A stretch of 64,000 bases of DNA from Flavobacterium sinopsychrotolerans (lineage in GTDB: Bacteria; Bacteroidota; Bacteroidia; Flavobacteriales; Flavobacteriaceae). The first letter of the stretch is position 1, and the number at the start of each line of letters is the position of its first letter. This document shows, piece after piece, positions 18,111-26,194 of this stretch. A program made the position numbers and the translations under genes. The notes below the pieces were generated by a model. That model searched no databases and was not told the DNA's origin. It worked only from the letters and a program-made list of their open reading frames with translations. The stretch spans positions 1 to 64,000 of the forward strand of contig NZ_FODN01000009.1 of the NCBI RefSeq assembly GCF_900110375.1, written 5' to 3'.

Positions 18111-18181
18111 GTCATTGCGAGAAACGAAGCAATCGCATAAAGAGAGCAACAACTGTGATGGCGCCCGTTCCTCGCAATGAC
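18111..18181. repeat. imperfect inverted repeat, dispersed type
   Basis: GTCATTGCGAGAAACG (18111-18126) faces CGTTCCTCGCAATGAC (18166-18181): 16-bp arms with one mismatch, 39 bp apart. The GTCATTGCGAG...CTCGCAATGAC pattern occurs widely as an intergenic repeat in unrelated genomes. A frame spanning it is not a gene. Confidence 0.7.
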
Positions 18182-18229
18182 AAGAAGAGGTGCTATTGGA
18201 AAAATGAAAAAGAAGTGCTCCTAATTGTT

Positions 18230-19129
18230 CTAATTCAAATTGAAGTTATAAACAATTTTGCCCACTTGCTTTTCTGGTGCATCGTTGCTGGCATCCCATT
18301 TCGTATTCATCGCAGCAATTCGGGCTTGATCTAATAAACATTTTGCGGTATTTGTAGTTCCTTTTACACCGGCAACTGCGTTTACAGTCCTTCCAGTTCT
18401 GTCTACAGAAACTTCTACAACAACTTTTCCTTGTTCATTACACGTATATTTTGGTGCAGGTTTAGATAATGCTTTTCGGTTTCCTAAAGAATATCCAACC
18501 CCGCCGCCAGAACCACTTCCGGTTCCGCCACCGCTTCCGGAGCCATAACCGCTGCCAGTTCCTATTCCGGTTCCAGTGCCATTTCCGCCACCTGTTCCTC
18601 CACCAGAACCACCCGTTCCATAATAGCCATTAGAACTCAAGCTACCGTTAGATTTTCCTTTGTTTCCGGCAGCTTTGTCATCGCCATCGCCACCTTTATT
18701 AGAACCTTTTAATATGCTTGATAAAGCATCATTTGTATTGTTAGAAACTTTAGGTTTTACAGCCACTGGTTTCACTTCTTCTTTTACAACAACTGTTGGT
18801 TTTTTAGTTTTTTCTTTTGTCGGAATCACAACACTTTCTTCAGTGCTGTTTTCCTGAGATAAAATAGCTTTGTCAGGAGTTGATTTTGTAGGTGTTTGTT
18901 TGGTTTGATTTTTTACTTCCAAAACTTCGCTTTTATAATTTGCTCCAGAACCTAAATCGCTGTCGCCAAAATTTACTGTAACGCCACCGCCACCACCGCC
19001 ACCAGCAAGTTCATCCATGTTTGCGGGAGGCCAAAAGCGGATGAAAAATAAAATTAACAACATTGTCGCATACAAAAGAATTGATATTGCTAAGGATTTC
19101 TTTTGATCTGATGAAATGGTGGAACTCAT
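18230..19129 (-). CDS. TonB-like energy transducer protein
   Basis: About 299 aa from ATG 19129; a longer frame reaching 19192 adds residues before the natural start and is less likely. A single N-terminal membrane segment (SLAISILLYATMLLILFFI) is followed by a seven-Gly run, a Lys/Pro/Val/Thr linker, a long Gly/Ser/Thr-rich stretch (about residues 175-222), and a C-terminal domain with KVVVEVSVDRTGRT. The plan fits TonB/TolA-type proteins that span the periplasm. It converges on exbB-exbD across the repeats. Assignment to TonB versus TolA is open. Confidence 0.78.
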   Translation of the reverse strand: MSSTISSDQKKSLAISILLYATMLLILFFIRFWPPANMDELAGGGGGGGVTVNFGDSDLGSGANYKSEVLEVKNQTKQTPTKSTPDKAILSQENSTEESVVIPTKEKTKKPTVVVKEEVKPVAVKPKVSNNTNDALSSILKGSNKGGDGDDKAAGNKGKSNGSLSSNGYYGTGGSGGGTGGGNGTGTGIGTGSGYGSGSGGGTGSGSGGGVGYSLGNRKALSKPAPKYTCNEQGKVVVEVSVDRTGRTVNAVAGVKGTTNTAKCLLDQARIAAMNTKWDASNDAPEKQVGKIVYNFNLN

Positions 19130-19258
19130 TTGTATTTTAAATTTTAAAAAGTGTATTACTAAAAAACGTTGAAAAGTACTAAAAATTGTCAAGAGTAAAA
19201 AGGGACTACCGGAATATAAATGAGATTGCTTTTTGGCTTAAAACTAAAAATGAGAAAA

Positions 19259-19292
19259 GGGATTAAATAGATTTTAAAATCTGCTTAATCCC
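19259..19292 (-). terminator. possible terminator after dehydrogenase gene
   Basis: GGGATTAA (19259-19266) pairs with TTAATCCC (19285-19292), with an inner GATTTT/AAAATC stem. On the minus strand a T-rich tract follows. It lies 33 bp after the stop of the gene at 19325. Confidence 0.5.
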
Positions 19293-19324
19293 AGTTCCGA
19301 TATTGTAAAGAATACTCTTTTATT

Positions 19325-20551
19325 TTAAGTAAGTTGCTTCAGTGCGATTTCAAAAGCAGTGGCACTAATATTTGTTTTACTTGGATTTAAAGCATGTGCT
19401 TTTTCAATCGCTTTTTTGATGATTTCTGATGTATCTTGGAAGATAGCTTCATCCGTCATTTGTACTTTCTTTTCCATGAAGTAAGCAAAAACACGAGCCA
19501 TACCACAATTAGAAATAAAGTCAGGAATTAAACTCACTTTATGATCTACATCTTCCATAATTGGACCGAAAAAGATTTCTTTATCGGCAAAAGGAACATT
19601 TGCGCCACAAGAAATTACTTCAAGACCATGAGCAATTAAACTGTCAATTTGAGATTGAGTTACCAATCGGGAAGCGGCACATGGAGTGAATATTTCAGCA
19701 CCAATGGTCCATATTTTTTGATTGATTTCTTCAAAAGGAATCATGTTTTCGGCAACTAGTTTGTTTCCGTCTTTAGCAAGAAATAAAGCTCTTATTTCTT
19801 CGAAAGAGAATCCTTCTTCATTGATTAATCCACCATCTCTGTCGATGATACCAATTACTTTAGCACCCATTTCGGCTAAGTAAAAAGCGGCTGCAGAACC
19901 TACATTTCCAAAACCTTGTACAATTGCTTTCTTCCCTTTTACGTCTCCACCATAAATAGTGTAATAATTACGAACGGCTTCGGCAACGCCGTAACCGGTA
20001 ATCATATCGGCAACGGTATATTTTCTGGAAACATCTGGTGAGAATTTTGGATTTTCTATCACTTTCACCACACCTTGACGCAATTGTCCAATTCTATTGA
20101 TTTTGTCCGCTTCGGTCGGTTTGAAGTGACCGTTGAAAACACCTTCTTGCGGATGCCAAACCCCACATTCTTCCGTCATTGGAATCACTTCGTGAATTTC
20201 ATCTACATTTAAATCACCGCCAGTTCCGTAATAACTTTTCAATAACGGAGAAACGGCTTTATACCAACGTTGTAAAACGCCTTTTTTTCTTGGATCATTT
20301 GGATCAAAATTAATTCCAGATTTTGCACCGCCAATAGCTGGTCCAGAAACCGAAAATTTTACTTCCATGGTTTTTGCCAATGACAAAACTTCATTCATAT
20401 CCAACCCTTTTCTCATGCGAGTTCCACCACCGGCAGCACCACCACGCAGCGAATTGATGACAGTCCATCCTTCAGCTTCCGTTTCAGCATCTTTCCAGTT
20501 GAAAATTATTTCAGGCTCTTTATTTTCGAATTTCTTTAATAAATCTTTCAT
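19325..20551 (-). CDS. Glu/Leu/Phe/Val-type amino acid dehydrogenase
   Basis: A 408-aa enzyme with the catalytic Lys region GPAIGGAKSGINFD, a second TGGDLNVDE segment, and a Rossmann NAD(P) fold (GFGNVGSAAAFYLAEMGAKV). The family oxidatively deaminates amino acids, linking glutamate or branched-chain amino acids to 2-oxo acids. Length is nearer to glutamate/leucine dehydrogenases of Bacteroidetes than to the 450-aa NADP-GDH. Substrate cannot be assigned from sequence alone. It is monocistronic; a TATATTTG box lies upstream on the minus strand (complement of 20576-20583) without a clear -33 element. Confidence 0.88.
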   Translation of the reverse strand: MKDLLKKFENKEPEIIFNWKDAETEAEGWTVINSLRGGAAGGGTRMRKGLDMNEVLSLAKTMEVKFSVSGPAIGGAKSGINFDPNDPRKKGVLQRWYKAVSPLLKSYYGTGGDLNVDEIHEVIPMTEECGVWHPQEGVFNGHFKPTEADKINRIGQLRQGVVKVIENPKFSPDVSRKYTVADMITGYGVAEAVRNYYTIYGGDVKGKKAIVQGFGNVGSAAAFYLAEMGAKVIGIIDRDGGLINEEGFSFEEIRALFLAKDGNKLVAENMIPFEEINQKIWTIGAEIFTPCAASRLVTQSQIDSLIAHGLEVISCGANVPFADKEIFFGPIMEDVDHKVSLIPDFISNCGMARVFAYFMEKKVQMTDEAIFQDTSEIIKKAIEKAHALNPSKTNISATAFEIALKQLT

Positions 20552-20655
20552 TTATTGCGATATGTTTATTTTTGACAAATATAAAAAATACAATAATGCG
20601 AATTTGATTTTTTGTTATTATTTATCAAAAGCATTTTAGTCAAAAATAAAAGCTA

Positions 20656-21240
20656 TTAAGATTTACCTAATAAGTCATTTTTAAGTTTTTCGTCAACAGG
20701 TTTGTTAGAAAGCCAAATCCCGAAAAATATTTTCTTGAATTCAAATCCAGGAATTTTCCCTTCATATCTGTCGTTTTTAAAAACCCAAAGAGATTCATCC
20801 GCAGGATTATAAATGAGGTTAAAAGCATCGTCCTTTACCGTTTTCTCCTTGTTTAGCAGCGATTCAAGTAAAGCTATTTGTGTTTTGAAGTTCGCAATAT
20901 TACCATCACCAATTGATTTTAATAAACCTTTATTAAGGGATTTTGACAATTTATCTGAACTAACCATTGATGAAGTGATTTGTAATCTAACCGCCATCTC
21001 TGAATTACTTTCAATTATACTTTCAGCATTTTGTGAAAGTTCTGATAGGTAGAGCGCCTGAACATAAACGTCAACCCACATTTTGGATCTAATTCCTACA
21101 CCGTTTAGCATTAAAGTTCTTTGTTTGAACTCAATAGTCCTTGGCAAAACAACACCATCTACTTCAATTTGTTTTTGTGCGGATACTTGACTGAATTGCA
21201 CAGAGAATAGAAACACGAATAATAATAAAAGATTTTTCAT
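20656..21240 (-). CDS. secreted chalcone isomerase-like protein
   Basis: A 194-aa protein with signal peptide (MKNLLLLFVFLFSVQFSQVSAQ). The mature part resembles the chalcone-isomerase-like fold (CHALC_isomerase-like, PF16036-type): GVVLPRTIEFKQRTLMLNGVGIRSK, VDVYVQALYL, and FKKIFFGIWLSNKPVDEKLKNDLL. Bacterial members are periplasmic and of uncertain function, possibly lipid binding; flavonoid chemistry is not implied. It stands alone. Confidence 0.78.
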   Translation of the reverse strand: MKNLLLLFVFLFSVQFSQVSAQKQIEVDGVVLPRTIEFKQRTLMLNGVGIRSKMWVDVYVQALYLSELSQNAESIIESNSEMAVRLQITSSMVSSDKLSKSLNKGLLKSIGDGNIANFKTQIALLESLLNKEKTVKDDAFNLIYNPADESLWVFKNDRYEGKIPGFEFKKIFFGIWLSNKPVDEKLKNDLLGKS

Positions 21241-21750
21241 AATATAACTGATATAAATTTTAGCAAAACTATCATTTATTTACTTATTTAGCAGTCAAAC
21301 AGTGCTTTTTTTTGAGTTAAGATTTTAGAAGAATCATTTTTTGGTTATTTAATAATCATTACAACGTTTGAGTTCAAAATATTAATACAATTAGGTTATT
21401 GTAGAACAGTAATTATTTTTACGCCATTAATACTATTCAATATATTGATTGCTTCTAGTGAATTTTAAAATGCCTAGTAAAGTAAAGAATTAGAGGTTTT
21501 GAATATCATTATTTTATTAGATAGAACGGTTTTTATTTCTGATAAATTATTAATTTGCAATGTATATTAGTTTTATAATTGGTGTAGCTATCTATGTGTT
21601 TACCTTAATATATTGCAATAAGATTTTTGGTTTCCTGTTTTAGACAGAAAAAATACCATATGCTAAATCTACTCCATAGCATACGTTTTTGGCATTGTTT
21701 CGATATAACTTTACACTTTTCTTTAAACATTGGCTAAATTTACGAAATCG
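21241..21750. other. intergenic, no gene seen
   Basis: About 500 bp of very A/T-rich sequence with no sustained reading frame on either strand and no RNA I can recognise. The space may hold upstream elements for the acyl-CoA dehydrogenase gene, but nothing specific is visible. Confidence 0.6.
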
Positions 21751-21781
21751 TTTGAAAACTAACTTTTAATAATTACTTTTG
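21751..21781 (+). promoter_or_regulatory. Bacteroidetes-type promoter of acyl-CoA dehydrogenase
   Basis: TTTG at 21751-21754, exactly 19 nt, then TACTTTTG at 21774-21781. This is a full match to the primary sigma consensus TTTG-N19-TAnnTTTG. The predicted start site is about 7 nt downstream, leaving a leader of about 30 nt before ATG 21818. Confidence 0.75.
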
Positions 21782-21817
21782 TTGACCAATTTAAGAACAA
21801 TTAATTTACTATAAAAT

Positions 21818-22957
21818 ATGGATTTTAATCTAACCGAAGAGCATTTAATGATTCAACAGGCCGCTAAAGATTTTGCAGTAGCAGAATTGTTACCGGGTGT
21901 TATTGAACGTGATGAACATTCAAAATTTCCAACGGAGCAAGTGAAAATGATGGCCAGTTTAGGTTTTATGGGAATGATGGTAGATCCAAAATATGGTGGA
22001 TCTGGTTTAGATAGCATTTCTTATGTTTTAGCAATGACAGAAATTGCAAAAGTTGATGCGTCAGCGGCTGTAATCATGTCAGTAAATAACTCTTTGGTTT
22101 GTGCTGGTCTTGAAAAATATTGCAGTGAAGAGCAAAAAATGAAATATTTAGTGCCACTTGCAAAAGGAGAAGTTATTGGAGCTTTTTGTTTGTCTGAACC
22201 TGAAGCGGGGAGTGATGCTACGTCACAAAAAACAACAGCGATAGACAAAGGAGATCATTATTTATTAAATGGCACAAAAAACTGGATTACTAATGGATCA
22301 ACTGCATCTACTTATTTAGTTATTGCTCAAACGGATATTGAAAAAGGGCACAAAGGAATCAATGCTTTTATCGTAGAGAAAGGTTGGGCCGGATTTGATA
22401 TTGGACCAAAAGAAAGAAAAATGGGAATTCGTGGAAGCGATACGCATTCGTTAATGTTTACGGATGTAAAAGTTCCTAAAGAAAATAGAATCGGTGCCGA
22501 CGGATTTGGATTTGCTTTTGCAATGAATGTTTTAAATGGCGGAAGAATTGGAATTGCATCACAAGCGTTAGGAATAGCAACTGGAGCTTACGAAATTGCT
22601 TTGAAATATGCTCACGAAAGAAAAGCATTTGGAAAAGAAATTTTCAATCATCAGGCGATTGCTTTCAAACTGGCTGATATGTATGTGAAAGTAACTGCAG
22701 CCAAATTATTGGTGATGAAAGCGGCTTGTGAAAAAGATGAAGGGAAGGATATCGCTCATTCTGGCGCAATGGCAAAATTATACGCCTCAGAAATTGCTTT
22801 AGAAGTGGCCAATGAAGCGGTTCAAATTCACGGTGGAAACGGTTATGTTGCCGAATATCATGTAGAACGTATGATGCGTGATTCTAAAATCACTCAAATT
22901 TATGAAGGTACTTCTGAAATACAACGAATTGTAATTTCTAGAGGATTGGTTTCGTAA
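21818..22957 (+). CDS. acyl-CoA dehydrogenase
   Basis: A 379-aa FAD enzyme of the short/medium-chain family, oxidising acyl-CoA to enoyl-CoA. Visible signatures are CLSEPEAGSDA (flavin/acyl site), KNWITNG, the ALGIATGAYEIALKYAHERKAFG stretch, and QIYEGTSEIQRIV with catalytic Glu at residue 363. No signal peptide. It has its own promoter and a strong terminator, so it is monocistronic. Chain-length or branched-chain preference cannot be told from sequence alone. Confidence 0.93.
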   Translation: MDFNLTEEHLMIQQAAKDFAVAELLPGVIERDEHSKFPTEQVKMMASLGFMGMMVDPKYGGSGLDSISYVLAMTEIAKVDASAAVIMSVNNSLVCAGLEKYCSEEQKMKYLVPLAKGEVIGAFCLSEPEAGSDATSQKTTAIDKGDHYLLNGTKNWITNGSTASTYLVIAQTDIEKGHKGINAFIVEKGWAGFDIGPKERKMGIRGSDTHSLMFTDVKVPKENRIGADGFGFAFAMNVLNGGRIGIASQALGIATGAYEIALKYAHERKAFGKEIFNHQAIAFKLADMYVKVTAAKLLVMKAACEKDEGKDIAHSGAMAKLYASEIALEVANEAVQIHGGNGYVAEYHVERMMRDSKITQIYEGTSEIQRIVISRGLVS

Positions 22958-22979
22958 ATAAAATAAAAATAGTTGTTTA

Positions 22980-23020
22980 AGCCCTTTCTAATTTCGGTTA
23001 GAAAGGGTTTTGTTTTTTTA
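22980..23020 (+). terminator. acyl-CoA dehydrogenase terminator
   Basis: CCCTTTCTAA (22982-22991), loop TTTCGG, TTAGAAAGGG (22998-23007), then a T-rich tail. It lies about 24 bp after the stop codon. Confidence 0.88.
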
Positions 23021-23034
23021 ATACATTTACTGAA

Positions 23035-23277
23035 ATGAGGGAATCAAGAGGAATCTGGAATTACAGTAATTTTGGTTTTAATTCCAAGAGCATCTTTATT
23101 TATTGCTATAATGGGGGAGGCAGTATGGTTGGTGTGATTTTTGTTCATCTATACGTGTTAGGTATTGTAGTAAAAAATGATTGTGGAGCCCTTTTTATTT
23201 TGGCACTAATTACCTTTCTTTGTTGTGTTATTTTAGTTTTTAATGAGAGGACTAGATTGATGAATTTGTTGAATTAA
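23035..23277 (+). CDS. possible small membrane protein, perhaps frameshifted
   Basis: An 80-codon frame whose second half is strongly hydrophobic (from VGVIFVHLYVLGIVV to FLCCVILVF, two segments). The first half reads poorly, while the +1 frame over 23040-23125 gives a hydrophobic string (ITVILVLIPRASLFIAIMG). This suggests one small membrane protein broken by a single-base indel near 23125, or a non-gene. No homologue is recognised. It lies between a terminator and the DinB-like gene, with 9 bp to the latter. Confidence 0.35.
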   Translation: MRESRGIWNYSNFGFNSKSIFIYCYNGGGSMVGVIFVHLYVLGIVVKNDCGALFILALITFLCCVILVFNERTRLMNLLN

Positions 23278-23286
23278 AACGTAAAT

Positions 23287-23775
23287 ATGTTAATACCTTC
23301 TATAAATAATAGTTTGAACGAGTTAGTTGATTTGCTGAATCAATTGTCTCAAAAAGAATATTCCAGTTCTTGTGCGGAATTAAGTAATGCAACTATTGGG
23401 GAGCATACCAGGCATATTATTGAAATGTTTCATTGTTTAGAAAACCAATATGATTCAGGTCTTGTGAATTATGATAAAAGAGAACGAAATATTCGAATTC
23501 AAACGGATACCGTTTTTGCTATTAAAAATATTGTGTTGATTCAACAAAATTTAGACAAAAAAAATAAAAACATCGAGTTGTTGCAAATTATTGATGGAGA
23601 GGAAATCCGAATTGAAAGCAATTATTTCAGAGAATTACTGTATAATCTAGAACATTGTATTCACCATCAGGCGCTTATAAAAGTAGCTATTTTACAATGT
23701 GAAACAGTGACCATTGATCCTAATTTTGGCGTTGCACGCTCCACAATAGAATATAGAAATCAATGTGCACAGTAA
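23287..23775 (+). CDS. DinB-like (DinB/YfiT fold) protein
   Basis: A 162-aa four-helix-type protein. GEHTRHIIEM with H40 near the N-terminus and EHCIHHQALIKVA near the C-terminus supply the His residues expected for a DinB/YfiT metal site. Members are thiol S-transferases or unknown metal-dependent enzymes; no substrate can be assigned. The last 13 bases overlap the NRDE gene, which makes translational coupling likely. There is no signal peptide. Confidence 0.72.
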   Translation: MLIPSINNSLNELVDLLNQLSQKEYSSSCAELSNATIGEHTRHIIEMFHCLENQYDSGLVNYDKRERNIRIQTDTVFAIKNIVLIQQNLDKKNKNIELLQIIDGEEIRIESNYFRELLYNLEHCIHHQALIKVAILQCETVTIDPNFGVARSTIEYRNQCAQ

Positions 23776-24473
23776 GTTTTGTAGCAACCAATGATAAAAT
23801 TATCATTACCTCCAATCGGGATGAAAAAACAGTAAGGCCGAGTGCAATACCACCAAGAAGTTATACCGTTAATGGAAAAAATCTTATTTTTCCAAAGGAT
23901 CCAAAAGCAGGAGGAACGTGGTTTGTGGCTAATGCTGACGGAGTAATTTTGGTGCTTTTAAATGGTGCCGATGAAAAGCATGAAGTGCAACTTCCATATC
24001 GAAAAAGTCGCGGCCTTATTGTTTTAGAAATGATCAGCAGTATTTCTCCAAAGGATTTCTGGACAGAAATTGATTTGGAAAACATAGAGCCTTTTACATT
24101 AGTTTTATTTCAAAACAATGCTCTTTTTCAATTGCGCTGGAACGGAAAAGAGAAAAAAACAATCACTTTGGATATTCATCAAAATCACATTTGGTCTTCA
24201 TCGACTTTGTATTCCTCATCGATTCGTGAAAAAAGAGCCAACTGGTTTCATACTTTTATGAATCAAAATCCTGAAATAACGGAATCAAAAATGCACGATT
24301 TTCATCGCTACACCGAGGAAGAAAATGATGAAAACGGTCTTGTTATCAATAGAAATGACGAAATGAAAACCTTAAGTATCACACAAGCGGTTATTGAAAA
24401 AAATAAAGTAGCTATATTGCATTACGATTTGATTGCGCAACAGGATTTTTCGACCTCATTTATCACCGTTTAA
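23763..24473 (+). CDS. NRDE (TANGO2-like) family protein
   Basis: A 236-aa protein starting MCTVSF and containing the eponymous NRDE motif (ITSNRDEKTVRPS), followed by PKDPKAGGTWFVANADG, both typical of the NRDE/TANGO2 family. The Cys at position 2 recalls N-terminal nucleophile hydrolases, but the activity of the bacterial members is not established. It is cytoplasmic. It overlaps the DinB-like gene and is followed 10 bp later by an ATP-grasp gene, so the three probably form one operon. Confidence 0.85.
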   Translation: MCTVSFVATNDKIIITSNRDEKTVRPSAIPPRSYTVNGKNLIFPKDPKAGGTWFVANADGVILVLLNGADEKHEVQLPYRKSRGLIVLEMISSISPKDFWTEIDLENIEPFTLVLFQNNALFQLRWNGKEKKTITLDIHQNHIWSSSTLYSSSIREKRANWFHTFMNQNPEITESKMHDFHRYTEEENDENGLVINRNDEMKTLSITQAVIEKNKVAILHYDLIAQQDFSTSFITV

Positions 24474-24483
24474 AGGACTTAAT

Positions 24484-25518
24484 TTGAAACTATTTTTTCA
24501 TAAAATTACGCATTGGGAATATTGGCCTTTCCAGATTGTTTATATTCCAATTTATTTTCTTTGGTCCTATTATTCCATCAAAGCAAAATCTATTTTTTTC
24601 TTCAATGCCTCTAATCCAACCATAAAAAATGGCGGTTTTATGATGGAGTCCAAAAAAGAAATCTACGATTTGATTCCACAACAGTATTACCCAAAAACAG
24701 AATTAATAAAAGAAGGTACTGCTCTTGAAGAAATTTTGAATACTATTCAACTATCAAAAATAAAATATCCTCTGATTGCAAAACCAGATATTGGACTACG
24801 AGGATCTGGGGTAAAAAAAATTAACACTGTTCAAGATTTAAAAGAATATGCTGAAAAAGCAAATTTCGATTACGTAGTGCAGGATTTAATTCCGTACGAG
24901 AATGAAGTTGGAATTTTTTATGTGCGTTATCCTCATGAAAAAGCCGGCAGAATTACAGGAATAGTTTCTAAAGAATTTCTGATTATTACCGGAAACGGAT
25001 TCTCTACCGTAGAGGAATTAATTAAAGAAAATCCTCGATACGAATTGCAATTAAAGGTTTTGAAACAGGAATACGGAAAAAAACTACTCGATATTCTTCC
25101 AAAAGGTGAAAAATTGAATTTGGTGCCGTATGGGAATCATGCACGAGGTGCAAAATTCATTGATGGAAGTCATTGGATAACACCAAAATTGACACAAACC
25201 ATTAATGAAATGTGTTTGCAAATTCCAGGTTTCTACTTTGGTAGATTGGATGTGATGTATAATACAATTGAAGAATTAGAACAAGGAATACATTTCTCAG
25301 TTGTGGAACTGAATGGTGCTGCAAGTGAACCGACACACATTTACGACCCAAAACATTCTTTGTTTTTTGCATGGAAAGAACTTGCGCGTCACATTACGTA
25401 TATGTATGAAATAAGTGTGGCAAACCATAAAAATGGCGCTCCATATTTACCGCATAAAGATGGGATGAAGGAATACAGAATGCATTTAGAACAAAGCAAT
25501 AGAATTGTAAATTTCTAA
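24484..25518 (+). CDS. ATP-grasp superfamily protein (D-Ala-D-Ala ligase-like)
   Basis: About 345 aa from a TTG at 24484, placed just after the NRDE stop; an earlier TTG at 24433 would overlap that gene. The N-terminus has a hydrophobic patch (FQIVYIPIYFLWSYYS). Beyond it, PLIAKPDIGLRGSGVKKI resembles the ATP-grasp nucleotide loop, YVVQDLIPYENEVGIFYVRY the lid strand, and FGRLDVMYNTIEE ... VVELNGAASEP the metal-binding acidic segment. It joins a carboxylate to an amine or thiol in an unknown pathway. Substrate unassigned. It is co-directional with neighbours, 4 bp before the LysE-like gene. Confidence 0.75.
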   Translation: MKLFFHKITHWEYWPFQIVYIPIYFLWSYYSIKAKSIFFFNASNPTIKNGGFMMESKKEIYDLIPQQYYPKTELIKEGTALEEILNTIQLSKIKYPLIAKPDIGLRGSGVKKINTVQDLKEYAEKANFDYVVQDLIPYENEVGIFYVRYPHEKAGRITGIVSKEFLIITGNGFSTVEELIKENPRYELQLKVLKQEYGKKLLDILPKGEKLNLVPYGNHARGAKFIDGSHWITPKLTQTINEMCLQIPGFYFGRLDVMYNTIEELEQGIHFSVVELNGAASEPTHIYDPKHSLFFAWKELARHITYMYEISVANHKNGAPYLPHKDGMKEYRMHLEQSNRIVNF

Positions 25519-25522
25519 AATC

Positions 25523-26176
25523 ATGAAGGCATTAAAAAACATTTTCGTTGGTTTTTTAGTGAGTTTTATCGGTTCTATACCGTTAGGATATTTGAATGTT
25601 GTAGGTTTTGAAATCTATTCAAAGCTAGGAATGAACAGTCTGGTATTCTTTTTATTAGGAGTAATTTTCGTGGAGATGTTTGTGATTTATTTCACTTTAA
25701 TTTTCGCAAAGCAATTAGTCAATAATAAAAAACTTATGAAAATTATTGATTTTTTTGCCGTTTTCTTTCTGTTGATTTTAGGCTATTCTTTTTATGCTAA
25801 TTCCAATCAAACAGTTGAAGAACAAGGGATTTTGGAGAAATATGCAATGTATTCTCCTTTTCTTATCGGTGTTTTCTTGAATTGCATCAATTTTCTTCAA
25901 TTGCCGTTTTGGACCGGTTGGAACCTTTATTTAATAAATGGGAATTATATTTCAATTGTAAAAAAGCTAAAACTGTATTATGTTTCAGGGACTTTGATAG
26001 GTACATTTTTTGGGATGTTAACCTTGGTTTTGGTGTTAAACACGTTGTCTCAAAACACTACCAGTTTTTCTAAATATGTAATGCCGGTAATAATTCCGTC
26101 ATTTTTTGTGATTTTAGCTTTTGTTCAAATGGTGAAAGTTTACAAGAAATATTATAGAAATAAAGTCACATTATAA
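25523..26176 (+). CDS. LysE-type translocator-like membrane protein
   Basis: A 217-aa protein with six hydrophobic segments, beginning FVGFLVSFIGSIPLGYLNVVGFEIY. The GSIPLGYLNVVG stretch resembles the GPxxLxxxxxG start of LysE/RhtB exporters. It lies in the inner membrane and would export amino acids or similar compounds, if the family call holds. It is 4 bp after the ATP-grasp gene, which may make its substrate, and 18 bp before a secreted peptidase gene. Confidence 0.7.
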   Translation: MKALKNIFVGFLVSFIGSIPLGYLNVVGFEIYSKLGMNSLVFFLLGVIFVEMFVIYFTLIFAKQLVNNKKLMKIIDFFAVFFLLILGYSFYANSNQTVEEQGILEKYAMYSPFLIGVFLNCINFLQLPFWTGWNLYLINGNYISIVKKLKLYYVSGTLIGTFFGMLTLVLVLNTLSQNTTSFSKYVMPVIIPSFFVILAFVQMVKVYKKYYRNKVTL

Positions 26177-26194
26177 AAAATAAATCTCAATATC

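Noticed and set aside
18041..18334. 97-codon frame over palindromic repeats
   Set aside because: Consists of dispersed repeat sequence and overlaps the TonB-like gene; no protein signature.
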